Shown: positions 1 through 10,758 of the stretch, in pieces | Layout of the letters: the number at the start of each line of letters is the position of its first letter | Numbering within the stretch: the stretch's first letter is position 1 | From: Mucor racemosus | Lineage: Eukaryota > Mucoromycota > Mucoromycetes > Mucorales > Mucoraceae | Assembly: GCA_027405735.1 (NCBI GenBank) | Contig: JAPEHQ010000002.1 | Location: forward strand, 2,926,501-2,990,500 | Length of the DNA: 64,000 nucleotides | Direction of reading: 5' to 3' | Notes under the pieces: model-generated | The model's database searches: none | What the model was told of the DNA's origin: nothing | What the model saw: only the letters and a program-made list of their open reading frames with translations | Position numbers and translations under genes: made by a program

Positions 1-238
1 GCTGAAATGTGCAATTTAGCAAGGTTTTAAATGCGCCAAATAATGTAAAACCTTGAAAATCCTTTTCTACGTGTGTTGTTTCTCTCTTTTTGTTTTCATA
101 TTCCAAGGATATATTTACCATTTGATAAGGTATATCAGACTATCAAGCTGGTATTCTTTTCTTCTTTTATCTGAATACGCATGCTAACATAAGGGACTAA
201 TAATGTTTTTATTTAGGTAGCAGTCTATATTAGAGACT

Positions 239-310
239 AGTAGGGTTGCTGTCGAGCCCAGCTTATTCTAGTAAATTTGGCTGGCAAAACACGGCTCGAC
301 ACCAATACTA
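239..310. mobile_element. 70-bp miniature foldback insert
   Basis: The insert interrupts sequence that is continuous in copy B, and the flanks duplicate TATTAGAGACT (228-238 and 309-319). Its ends are imperfect inverted repeats: TAGGGTTGCTGTCGAGCC at one side, and the complement of GGCTCGACACCAATACTA at the other. A related core (TTTGGCTGGCAA) occurs near 37060 and, reversed, near 13970. Confidence 0.5.
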
Positions 311-1059
311 TTAGAGACTGATTTTTTCATTTAACCGTATTCTAAGGTCAAATATCATTATTTACTACTGTAGTGTTGGACGTACGTATTTCTTGATTAC
401 CAGATCAAATGGAAGACAATGATATTTATATCTACTCAACAAAAACCTAGAATAGGTTACAAACCCACAAAATATTTCAGAAAAGTGATAAAATTTCAAA
501 TGATATAGAAATACTACAAAAAAAATGATCGAATGTCTTGCTTAAGAACCGTAATAGTCTTGATCATAGCTATGCTTGAAAGCAAATCTTTTCACAGCTG
601 ACAATCGTAAACTAAAATAGTAAGTTTAAAGAAGGTTAAGTTGTTTAAATTTTATGTGTGATAAAATGACATCTGTAATATTAGATTTGGCTTACATATA
701 GATTTAAGTAGTAAGTGTTATTTAAGTTTATTATGCTCGAGCAAAAACCATTGTTTCTGTAAACATTATAGCTATAAACATATTTACAAATGATGATACT
801 CGTAAATATATCGGTTCTTGCATGTATTGCTCTATCACATCAACAACTTCTTGACTTGTATTGCCTATAATCTATATAAATAAAAGCAAATGTAATTTAG
901 AACCCCATTCCAGTAAAAAATTCAACGGAAGTTTGAGAACGGCACGATTCCCATATACAAAAAACCAATTTGTGCCCATACAATCAGCTCATTATGCTCA
1001 TGGTCAGGTTTTATTATTATGCACAACAAATAGGGATAATGGTATGCTTATGGGCAGTT

Positions 1060-1330
1060 CTACTATTATGCACATATGGAATTAATGTCATGCACACGGA
1101 CAGAATCTACTGTATAATTCTGCACATACAGGCTTCTTTTCGTTATGCTCGTGTGCAGTTTCTTTTGTTATGCTCATGTGCAGCTTCTTTTGTTGTGCCC
1201 ATCATGTGCATCTTGTTATTTTTTTAGTCATTATTCAGTGGGCGCAACAACTCATCAAGCCATAGTGTGCAGCCCATCTGGGCACAACAAAATTATCTTG
1301 TGCAGCACAGTTCGGCCGTAGTGCTTTTAT
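1060..1330 (+). repeat. TGTGC-rich module, copy 1
   Basis: About 250 bp dense in TGTGCA, GTGCCC and GGGCACAAC words, in both orientations. It recurs at about 3090-3305 (same strand), 20930-21160 and 49990-50230 (opposite strand). It is part of the large A/B/C repeat, but the 3090 copy lies outside the aligned part, so the module moves or was copied separately. Confidence 0.65.
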
Positions 1331-1385
1331 ATATAAATGCTTTAAATTTGTGATTTTATGGACTTTTTTTGAATCCGGTTGTATC

Positions 1386-1872
1386 TAAGTATAAAAGACG
1401 AGCCGAGCCTAGGACGAGCTTGACCAAAGCTCGCCACAACGAGCCGAGCTTTGTATCACTCGAGCTCGAGCCGTGCTTTAATAAAAGCTCGTTTGACAAA
1501 GACGAGTTTTTGACTTTTTTTTAAAAAGCTCGTTTGAGAAAGACGAGCTTTTGACTTCTTTTCAAAAAGTTCAAATTTAAATAATAATTAGTAAATGCTA
1601 TGACATTATTACTTTAGATAATTGTCAATTGACATTCATAAGTTTGCTTTACTTTAGATATTTGTCACTGGAAAGGTAAAATAAAGCTCGCATTGAGATG
1701 ATGAGTTTTAGTCGCTGCATAAAAAAGCTCGTTTGGGGTAAACGAGCTCTAGTCACGCGCAAAAAAAAGCTCGTCGAGGTTGAACGAGCTTTTTTGTAAG
1801 CTCGTCTAACTTTAACGAGCCTTGAGAAAAGCTCGGCTGCATAAAAAAGGCTCGGCTCGTTTAATATCACTA
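1386..1872. mobile_element. 487-bp hAT-type MITE
   Basis: The element is flanked by an exact 8-bp duplication GTTGTATC (1378-1385 and 1873-1880). Copies A and B have only one copy of this word (complement at about 20868 and 49945), so they are the empty site. Terminal inverted repeats end in TA and contain ACGAGCCGAGCC on both sides. The interior is built from many imperfect palindromes around AAGCTCGT / ACGAGCTT. There is no transposase, so it is non-autonomous. An 8-bp duplication with TAG-like ends is typical of the hAT superfamily. Confidence 0.75.
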
Positions 1873-2553
1873 GTTGTATCATCTTATATTCTTCAAGTTA
1901 AATCCGTTGATTTATCAAAATATGTTTAGGTTAAATAAAATTAGAAATTTAATCAAGTAAAGAGATATCGTTTATTGGAATGAAATTAATAGGGTTTATA
2001 TACTATTTGATTTGGAGAATTAATGATGTGATAAGGTAGTTTAGATGTTATTTAATAGTAATGTTGTGTTATGTTGGTATACCATGTTGGAATATTGCAC
2101 TGGCGTATTATGCTTTTGTACCATGCTTCTATACCATGCTTCTATACCATGCTTTTAGGAGCATTGTATAGTTAATATTTAATTAAGAAACTTCCGGTTC
2201 CGGATCTGTTATTGTTTACTTTTTTGGATTTGACATGATCCGGTTTAAGAATGATACATCATCCGTTATTAGGCTAATAATGTTGTAGGTTGTATTTATT
2301 ATTATCCTTTACTTAAAGCAAGCCTTTGAATAATTAATAGCAATACAGTTGAACCTTAATTTTTGTATGAAGTTTCGATGCCTGCGCCTTATAGCTGCTT
2401 GGAATATTTAAACAACCTTGTCCGGGATGTCCGGTAATTTTTTCTAGAAATTTAAAGCTTGAAAATATCATTAGATGGCCGCTTCCGGAGATTGTTCGGC
2501 TTCTTTTGGAAGAGTGACCATTGGCAAAAATATGAATCATATATCGTATACTA

Positions 2554-3087
2554 TGTTGCATACCACCAAGTACCATATGTTATCACCTTCTACAGTATCA
2601 ATACACCCTACAATCTATTGACTACGACATGTATTGAAGTGCAAAGTCTTGATATCGGATATAAGAAACTCCTAGCGTACTAAGAAGCTTAATCCAGTAA
2701 TCACTAAGAACGCCTGGACCTCAATTATAACACCATACTGTATCATTTTGTCCCAGTGGTTAATTAATCAAATAGCTATCAAATCAACATCCAAACAAAT
2801 TTAGCGCAGCATTGAAACAAGACAACTCACAAGCTCTGCAAGAGCGGTTAAGTTATGATTGATCCATTTCAGTCCATAGATTACTATCAAACAGATCTAA
2901 TGGTTCAATAGTGCCTTAAATTACATCTCAGGATCTCAATGTTACATCAATATAAAAAGCCATACCTTTATACATAAATAAACGATATCTTGTTTTTATT
3001 ATATAGTTGAAAAACTGATTCATTGCTCATTCTTTTTAATTGTATTCTTTTTCAAGTATTATCTATCAAACCTGAAAATATACGACA
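2554..3087 (+). repeat. LTR-like repeat, copy 1 (534 bp)
   Basis: It starts TGTTG and ends CGACA, the TG...CA ends of a long terminal repeat. Inside are a TATA-like AATATAAAAAG near 2950 and AATAAA near 2983. It is closely matched at 13227-13766. Shorter or variant copies are at 23775-24250 (+), 49160-49630 (-), 54893-55378 (-) and 20009-20190 (-). No target duplication or internal retrotransposon body was found, so 'solo LTR' is an inference. Confidence 0.5.
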
Positions 3088-3089
3088 AG

Positions 3090-3305
3090 AGTAATTCTAC
3101 TATCATGCACATGGACAGAATCTATAATTCTGCAAATACAGGCTTAGCGTTGTGCTCGTGTGCAGTTTCTTTTGTTGTGCCCATGTGCATATTGTTATCT
3201 TTTTAACCATATTCAGTGGGCACAGCAGCTCAGGCTATAGTGTGCAACCCACCTGGGCACAACGAAATCATCTTGTGCAGCGCAGGTCGACCGTGGTGTA
3301 CCTAT
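3090..3305 (+). repeat. TGTGC-rich module, copy 2
   Basis: Direct repeat of 1085-1320, sharing the words CTCGTGTGCAG, GTGCCCATGTGCAT and ACCTGGGCACAAC. It directly follows the LTR-like repeat. Confidence 0.6.
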
Positions 3306-4726
3306 TATAGCTTACTGCTGCGCACTTTTATTGAAATTAATGAAAAATACAATATCTATGAATACTGATCCAAGTAAGCTGCCACTCTTCATGAATATAG
3401 ACATGAATAGACGCTACAAATATTCCAGGTATCACCTTTTATGAATCATTATTGTGCATTCGATAAGTTTGAACAACAGGTTAGTTACTTGCTTTTTGCA
3501 CCTACGAAGATCAGCAAGCTCACTAGTTCTCGCCGAATACGAGTCCAAATGAGCTCCCGTTATGATAGTATGTACGTATAGTGTTGATCCACAGAATTAT
3601 AAAGGTTCAGCCTCTCCGAGTTGCTGCGAAAATAGAAAAATGAAAACTTGTATTTTGTTCAGCTATTTTGTATGGATTGTTTCAGATATTCTTTGAAAAT
3701 TTTTATAAAATCAAATAATAGTTCAAAGCTGAATTTTGAAGTTGCATTTAATGTGCAGTGAATATATAAATAACATGTCTTGATTTCATTAGGCAATAAT
3801 TGTTTTTCAAGGATTAGGGCATGGTTTTCAACAAACTTCTGTCTTCCTCTGGTTAAAAAAAAATAAAGCGGTTGAAAAAATACTCGTGTTAAAAAGACTT
3901 TTGGGATGCTTAAAATGGTTTGCTGGCCAGTGTACTCATTTAATGTATGATTACATTATAAAAAAATGCAACTACAATCCGACAAAACAGGACAAATTGA
4001 AGCTGAAAATTTGATACAAATGTTTAAAGTTTAAAAAATACACGAGAAAAGCTCAATTTTGTTCATTTGAATGATAAAAATGAGCTATCATTTTCACAAT
4101 TTTGGTAGTAACAGTTCATTAATTTAACAAATGTGTACCTAAACACATGAAAAATGGTTTAAAGTAAAGTTACACGGCACCTGTGCATAATATTAAGATT
4201 CTGAAAATATAAGGATTGATAGTTTATCAATTTTTCTAATGCTGCATATAAAAAACAAGTTGGATCAAAAAAGTGATATATTCTGAATTTTTGGGCGCGT
4301 AAATTGGAACAATAATCATCTTTTTTTGTTTGAAAGTAACTGTTATGAAGAAAATAAACAAGTCTTTTTTGGACGTGAACGATTCGAGTAAAGCAAAGCA
4401 GGTTTTTTATTCACATTGTTGACTTGCTTACAGATTATATGAATAATGATTTAAAATAAGACTTCAAAACAAGCATGGATATGGAGTGATGAGGTGATAA
4501 ACAAAATAGATAAGTCAATATATAGGAGCTTTTGATATAGCTTATAACCACAACAAAATAATATGTAGTAAAATTCAGTATTTGATTCAAGTTTAATAGA
4601 TACAAGATGTTTGTATAAACGAGATTTGGCAGGAGGAGAGATGTCGCACTTGTAAATGAAGAAGTTGCTCAATGTTATACATTGCATACAGTTTGACTAT
4701 ATTATATCAAGATGTTACTAATCTGA

Positions 4727-4782
<56 letters not shown>

Positions 4783-4970
4783 TTTAGTAAAACAATATTA
4801 GTAGGTTTGTTATTACAGTACTTTTGTAACATATTTTTAATGTTTTCAATGATTTGAAAGAAAATATAGATATATGTATGATATTAAGGAATTTTTATTT
4901 ATTTTAATTATATTCATCCTATGTATTCAACAACATTGGTCATTATTAGATCTATTAGTACTTGATGATT
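3306..4970. other. Gene-free spacer with a diverged repeat and a compound microsatellite
   Basis: 3525-3900 matches 57035-57400 in the same orientation (shared TTTCAGATATT and CTTGATTTCATTAG blocks), an old dispersed repeat. 4727-4779 is a compound (AC)n(AT)n microsatellite. I see no coding region in the rest. Confidence 0.5.
4727..4779. repeat. Compound (AC)n-(AT)n microsatellite
   Basis: An uninterrupted run of AC dinucleotides passes directly into AT dinucleotides. Confidence 0.95.
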
Positions 4971-5777
4971 TCAATTCGTAGTCCTTATCTTGGCTGCATT
5001 TTCCTCCTCCTTAATTGCGTTGAGCGTTGTATCATTATCTTGTTGATTTAACGAAGCAGCTGAGAGATGAAAGCTACCGAGGTCATATTTTACTTTGTAA
5101 GTTCTTTTATATTGCGGCAAGAAAGAATACAGAAGTGTACAAAAGGCGTATAAAAACTTGATGATTTTTTTTTGGTTTTCTTGATCAGTAAAAAACTCCA
5201 CTGTCTCCAAAGCCAAGGGCATCTCCAAAAGACGAGCATCGACATTCTTTTCAATTAAATAATCATTCAAACCGGGGAAAGATCTAACAGTTAACTTTTT
5301 ATCTTGCTTTTTTTGACCATGAACCAGTGTTTTTATAAATATTTTTCGTCCTGTATGAACGAAATAAGTACAGAACCGAAATGCAAAGTTCCAACGATAG
5401 TTTTTGGAAGCGTAGGGAAATTTGGAATCCTCAAGGAGAAGATGTTGGAAATGGGTATCATGGTTATATCCATCGAGCTCAATTGAAGCTTTGACTCGTT
5501 TTTTGAAAGTATGCTTTGTTGGTAAAACCAATTTCAAGCTTTTGCTTTTGTTTGTTGGAATTGGTTCTTGACAATCAGGAGAAGGTATTGAAGATAATGG
5601 TAATGGTAATCTCTCATTTTTGACAACATTATTTGTAGAAATGCTATTGTTGACGATTGACTTATACTTGTTTAGCTGGTGTTTGAGTTCTGCAATCTGT
5701 TTAGCTTGCTCTATGATTATATTTTTAACCATGTTATTGTTTTTGAGAGCTAAAATAGCCATGTTCGATTGAAACAT
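4971..5777 (-). CDS. Unrecognised 268-aa protein
   Basis: Single uninterrupted frame of 268 codons, starting MFQSNMAILALKNNN. Residues about 15-45 (IIEQAKQIAELKHQLNKYK) look like a short coiled coil. The middle is basic (KHTFKKRVKAS, then VHGQKKQDKK). The tail is polar and acidic-basic with no membrane segment or signal peptide. Codon use is A+T-rich like its neighbours. I recognise no domain and assign no function. It sits alone between repeats, so it could be a lineage-specific gene or a domesticated or decayed element ORF. The length and amino-acid composition make chance unlikely. Confidence 0.55.
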   Translation of the reverse strand: MFQSNMAILALKNNNMVKNIIIEQAKQIAELKHQLNKYKSIVNNSISTNNVVKNERLPLPLSSIPSPDCQEPIPTNKSKSLKLVLPTKHTFKKRVKASIELDGYNHDTHFQHLLLEDSKFPYASKNYRWNFAFRFCTYFVHTGRKIFIKTLVHGQKKQDKKLTVRSFPGLNDYLIEKNVDARLLEMPLALETVEFFTDQENQKKIIKFLYAFCTLLYSFLPQYKRTYKVKYDLGSFHLSAASLNQQDNDTTLNAIKEEENAAKIRTTN

Positions 5778-7555
5778 CTATTGAAAAACAACACAAAAGA
5801 AAAGAAAAGAATTCATGTATCCGATACATTTACATAAATCATTCGTGGCGCATGAATTTTGATGTTCCAATGTGTGTTGTTAATGATATATTACTCTTTG
5901 TAATAGTGTAGCTGATTAAATGTACATTGAGAATATTAAAACATAAATGAATATATATATATAGCAATAAACTATGGCACGCTATTTCACAAGACAAAAT
6001 GATTGAATTCCATGTAGACCGAATAAGAGTGTCAAAAAGGAGACAACATAGACCCTTCCATTAAAAAACGGATTATAATGATATGTACATAAAGTATGCG
6101 CCATAATTCAAGAAACGAAAAGTTGGAGCCTTTTCATCAAGGGGAAATGTAAATTTACACGATGTTTGGAAATGAGCCTAATTTCGATTAAACTTTCTCC
6201 TTCTTTCTTGAATAAAAAAATTGAATAGGTTTCCATCTACTTGGTTTTATTTGTACCACATTGCTCTTATTAAATTGGGTGCTTTATACTTGTGTAAATA
6301 TTGTATAAATCAAGAAATAGCAAAATAAAGTTTAGCCACACATGTAACAATTTGTCAGTATTATAAGATACTATTAATTGGTGTTTGAGTATGGTGTTCA
6401 AGGGGCTTTTGTATCGTCTTCTTTCTTTTTTTCTCATTCTATATATTTTGGTGTGCACATTTAAAAATAGTCCTTTTTCAATGTCTATCTTATTTATTGC
6501 AATGTACGCAAAACGATTATTTGATCCCCTTGATAGTATCGTTATGGGGCTTGTTTTTACTGAATCATCACATGTGTGATACACATAAGTATGCATTAGC
6601 GGTTCGATACTGTATACTTCTTTTTGACGAATCATGTGCAATAAATTTTACATAGTAGTCATCTTTTAATTGGGTTCATCTCCTTCATAACATCTTCAAC
6701 TGAGGAGATGCAAAAGCAAAAAAGATTTGCATATATGATCTTCATATGGAAAAAAAGAACCTCAGTGATAAGAAGGGAGTGCAATATAATTTTAGAGCTT
6801 AATTTTTTTACTGGAAATGTCGATCTTTTGTTTCAAAAAATTAAACACAATTTGCGTACAAACCAAAGGCCATTTGAATAAACTTGTTTATTTGTTTGTT
6901 AAATATATAATACAAATATATAATAAACATGCTCTCACATTGACGAGATGATTGACATTTCTGGGAAGGAATTCGTCATATATCCGAAGATGTGAAAGCA
7001 TTTTCATGTGATAATACAATATCTCATCATTTTTACATTTGTCTTTATTAGGAGGATTGATATAAAACAGTTCTTGGGTTAAATACGTATTTTTGAAAGG
7101 GGACTATTCTCCCTTCTACTGGGCAGGAGAAAGAAAGAAGAAAAGAGGCAAGGGAGGAGGGTCAGGTTTATAATAAAAATATGATAGAATATCAAGCACG
7201 AGTTTAATCCAAGTATTTCCGCTTTTTCAATGAAATGTTTAATTTCATGTTGGCGTTTATGTAGAATACACAAGCATGTGTACATATGTCTACGACTACA
7301 CAATTTATGCTATCATGCGTCATCAATACAAACTAATCGTCTGTTTGCACTATTATTATGTCTACATTAAGCAATTGATATCATATGTATAAATTTGTGA
7401 GGAAGGGGAGAGGGTGAGGAGAAAGAACAAGAGGGAAGCTTATTGTTTATGCATTAAGCCTTTTCTTTTTCTCAGTTTTCATTCTTTCTTTTCTTTTCTC
7501 TCTTTTTAATTATTACTTTCCCTTTTTCATTTTTCCCTTTTTTTTTTTAATTATC
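5778..7555. other. Gene-free spacer
   Basis: A+T-rich spacer between divergently arranged genes. Short frames near 6270-6640 and 7079-7303 lack protein-like composition. The last 110 bp before the UCH37 start is a long C/T-rich tract, a common fungal promoter feature. I see nothing else. Confidence 0.5.
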
Positions 7556-9239
7556 ATGTCAAAAGAGTCTTCTCCCGGAAGAAACTCTTGGAATCTCTTA
7601 GAGCCGGATCCAGGTACGCAGATCAGAAAGTTTTTTTTTTTTTTTTTTTTTCAGGTTACCATGGCTACCATTGTTAGACATTAAATCATATAGTAGGTAC
7701 CTTTACAAAGCTTTGTAATGAAATAGGTGCTCAATCAGTTCAAGTTGAACAGATTAAATTACTTGACAGAGACGCTATTCGTAATTTAAGGTAAATATAT
7801 ATCCTTTTTTCTGCATGAAAATATAAATAAAAACATGTAAATTTTGCATTAAAATAGACCTATTCATGGACTTATTATCATTATCAAACATAAATTAGAA
7901 TCTTTCATTTCAAAAGATGATTCTACAGCCAATACTAATTCATCCAACAATCATATATATTTCTCAAATCAAGTAAATATTACAAGAATTTTTGTTTCAG
8001 CATATATTTATTATTATTTCAAACAGGTGGTTCACGATGCTTATGCCATGCATGCTTTACTTAACGTCCTTTTAAACAACAGTAATACCATCGATATTGG
8101 AAGAGAGCTTCATCATTTTAAAAATTTTACAGATGATTTTTCTTCCATGGTAATTGATACAATTTATTTCCGAATGATTTACTAAATGTATTTACTCTTT
8201 TCTATCAGTTGAAGGGCTTGACATTAACAAATAGCCATGTATTTAGACAAGCACATAATAGTCTTTCAAGGTAGAAAGTGAAATTAAATTGCATGCATTT
8301 TATTTACCTATTTTAAGTATAGTTGTAAATCAACAAATGAATCGAATAATGAAATCTATCATTCTATTTCATATATAAAATCTGATGGATATGTATGGGA
8401 ATTAGATGGATTAAAAAGGGGTCCTTTAAAACTGGGTAAAACAAACAGATGCACATGCTTATATCCTGCATCATGTGTCCTAATAAGTATTTTGAATAAC
8501 TACAATAGGTGCTTGTAATGATAACAATTGGCTGGATGTTGCACATAACGAAATATTGAAAAGATGCGAAATGTAAAGTGTTGGCAATCTTTTCAAATGT
8601 CCTTTTTTTTTTTCATCACTATGCTAAATCCATTTTCTTTTGACAGGTATCAAAGACAAAATTTAACAGTTTCATTATGGGCTGTCATAGAGGATAGAAA
8701 ATTAGTTTATCAGCGTAAATTAATTGAAAAATTATATGTCAAACGTGAAATCGAATATTTACTTGATACGCAACAGCCTGATTGGAGAATAAGCATGAAC
8801 GTGTCTCATTGGGAGGAAGAATATAAACATACAATGGCACATAATGAAAGAAACAAACGTGGAAAAATGTTATTTACTCAGTTATTAAATTATTGCAAAT
8901 CATTTGAACAATTACCAGTGGAAGATCAAGCTATGATTCACAATTTTCTAAGAGAAAATTCATCAGAAAAAAAGCAAGATATCATGGACACTTGGTTACA
9001 AGTGCAAGATGAATCTCTAAGACTTTATGAAAACCTTGGTATAGAATTAGAAAAACAAGAGATATATGAGGTAAGGGATATTATTATGGTTAACGGATAA
9101 AGTTACAGCAGTTGAAGGGTTTTGTTTAACGCAGATAAATCACCTAAAACGGAAGCATGATTACATGCCATTTATTCGATCATTTATTCAAGGGCTGTTT
9201 GAAGAGGGTCATATGCAGTCGATGACAGACATGTCTTGA
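7556..9239 (+). CDS. UCHL5-like: UCH37/UCHL5-type ubiquitin C-terminal hydrolase with catalytic Cys replaced by Tyr
   Basis: Nine exons: 7556-7613, 7697-7790, 7858-7972, 8027-8149, 8209-8270, 8323-8435, 8509-8572, 8647-9070, 9135-9239, giving 385 aa. The C12 peptidase domain starts at SWNLLEPDPGTFTKL (about 11-25). It includes the oxyanion Gln89, His164 in IYHSISY and Asp179 in WELDGL. The position of the nucleophile, normally NNACATQA, reads HDAYAMHA, so Tyr95 replaces Cys. The C-terminal UCH37-like domain ends HLKRKHDYMPFI, as in UCHL5. The family trims ubiquitin chains at the proteasome (via ADRM1/Rpn13) and associates with INO80. Without Cys this copy should not hydrolyse ubiquitin but may still bind it. 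Frame and splice sites are intact, arguing against a simple pseudogene. Intron 1 holds a T(26) run. Confidence 0.85.
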
Positions 9240-9760
9240 AAAAGAAACAAACAAACAATCATTTATTTATTTTTTACATTAAACACTACTACAATACGAT
9301 TATTACTACACATCAAACTATTACTTACAGCAATGACAATTAAAATCAACTTTCAACACATAGGCTTTTTACTCTAAAAAAAAAATACAATTTTCCCTCA
9401 ATCAATATCTCAGCATTTCTCATTTAAATCATCAACCACCAGATTATACAAATATGCCCTTTTTAAACAAAATTATATATATAAATTTATAGATGGTAGC
9501 ATCCTTTCTTTTTTTTTCTCCTATATCGAATATCATCTTAATATTAAATTGTGATTTTTCATCATATGTTTTTACTACTAGGCTTTTTTGTTTAAATTTG
9601 CATAAAGCACGAGACTTTTTTACGCTGTGTGAAACCGGCCGACACCGGCGGTAAAGTTGTAAACAAGAGGGCAAAGATGCATAAACTAATAACGCTGAAA
9701 TATTATTAAACTTTCACTTATCTAACAAATACCCTTGATTACTCAATACCATAAAAAAAG
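9240..9760. other. Gene-free spacer
   Basis: The 3' flank of the UCH37-like gene and upstream region of the 51-aa ORF. A reading frame on the minus strand (9444-9674) has no protein-like features. Confidence 0.4.
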
Positions 9761-9768
9761 TATAAAAG
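9761..9768 (+). promoter_or_regulatory. TATA box of the 51-aa ORF
   Basis: TATAAAAG lies 72 bp upstream of the ATG at 9833, a normal fungal spacing. Confidence 0.55.
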
Positions 9769-9832
9769 CAGTGAATATTCAATGATTAATTTAATTTTTT
9801 TTTAAATCAATAACATACATTTCATATAAAAA

Positions 9833-9988
9833 ATGGGTAGAAAAAACAACGCAAGTCATCACAAGGAGGTTACTGAGAAGGAAGATAAGCACAGACCAAA
9901 GACCAAGGCCGAAAAGAAGTTGGAACAACAACAACACAAGCTGAAAAAGCAAGCCAGGGCTGCAGAGGCCAAGAAGGGGTTCGAATAA
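9833..9988 (+). CDS. Small basic protein, 51 aa
   Basis: Single-exon ORF starting MGRKNNASHHKEV and ending EAKKGFE. It is almost entirely charged: many Lys, Glu and Gln, one helical stretch rich in EKKLEQQQHKLKKQARAAEA, and no hydrophobic segment. Codon use is unusually G/C-ending (AAG, GAG, GCC) for this A+T-rich window, as in highly expressed genes. A TATA box sits 72 bp upstream. I do not recognise the family; a basic helical nuclear or ribosome-associated protein is conceivable but unproven. It converges with the TMEM230 gene, whose stop is about 240 bp downstream. Confidence 0.6.
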   Translation: MGRKNNASHHKEVTEKEDKHRPKTKAEKKLEQQQHKLKKQARAAEAKKGFE

Positions 9989-10226
9989 ACAATACAACGA
10001 CATGTTTAATTTATGCAAAATCGATTTCTTATCATCATTACCATCTCTCTTTCTCTCTTTTCTGACTCCTTTTATAAATCATTTACCAAACTCAATCCAT
10101 ATACTCTTTCTTTCGATTTCATAAATTTTAAATAAAAATGAATTTCCATCCATTAATTTTCAAATAGTTTTTATTATGTACATGTACAACTTCATTATCT
10201 TCACCATCATTGTCGTCGTCAATAAT

Positions 10227-10758
10227 TTAGTCCCAGTCGGGTATAAGGGAAAAATCATATCCAGGATACTTGTAGTATGCATAATAAGCAATGTACAAAT
10301 GATAAGCGCCTAAAGAATAACGGTAAATAACTGATGGTTTTTCTATATCAAATTATTGATCATACCTGGAATGAACATGATGCTTCCAAGGACAATAAAT
10401 GGAGTTCCTCTTGCTAACCATACCTAAATGTTTGATAGCGTCTTATTAAAAGCTTCTTGTTTTATACAATTTATTACATACCTCAGAAGTAATGGTACCA
10501 ATCTTGATCAAAATACCAAGCGCTAATAAGATACCGCCAAAAGTAAATAATAATGTAGCTAATCCGATAGCATTCCATGGAACTAATCAAAGTTACAACT
10601 GATGAATTTCAAATATAATCATGGGCTATATTAAATCTAAACGTACTGGGTGTCTCGGGCGTTTCAAACTGGGCATCAGTAAAGCCTTGGTCTTCTTGCA
10701 ATTCAGCAAAACGTCTTGCTTTGTTTTTCTTTGGTTTAAGAGGATTACGCATCTTCAT
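10227..10758 (-). CDS. TMEM230-like: TMEM230-family membrane protein
   Basis: Four exons on the minus strand (10758-10647, 10582-10482, 10423-10366, 10309-10227) give 117 aa. The basic N-terminus starts MKMRNPLKPKKNKARR. Two hydrophobic segments follow: WNAIGLATLLFTFGGILLA (about 42-65) and FIVLGSIMFIPGAYHLYI (about 75-95). The tail, YAYYKYPGYDFSLIPDWD, matches the YHLRIAYY...GYSYDDIPDFDD end of animal TMEM230. The family lies in endomembranes and secretory vesicles and affects vesicle traffic and autophagy in animals. The start at 10758 is preferred over an upstream in-frame Met because the 40 residues in between are low-complexity. Exon joins restore the frame exactly. Confidence 0.85.

Larger units (their letters stand above)
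1..2720 (-). repeat. Large dispersed repeat, copy C (diverged, inverted relative to copies A and B)
   Basis: Reading backwards, this stretch follows copy A from about 22820 down to about 20030. The landmarks are the TGTGC-rich module, the CCGGTTGTATC block, and the GTTCGGC/CCGGA block near 2480-2510. It lacks the 672-bp MITE present in A and B. It carries instead a 487-bp hAT-type MITE at 1386 and a 70-bp foldback insert near 239. The copy is cut by the window start, where it begins inside an inverted arm. No convincing gene lies here; the short reading frames are not protein-like. Confidence 0.75.

Noticed and set aside
2334..2683. Overlapping ORFs of 74-80 codons on both strands
   Set aside because: Lie within repeat copy C and the LTR-like repeat; broken in copies A and B.
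7653..7696. Acceptor directly after the long T run in UCH37 intron 1
   Set aside because: Splicing there leads to an immediate stop; the acceptor at 7696 gives the conserved GTFTKL sequence.
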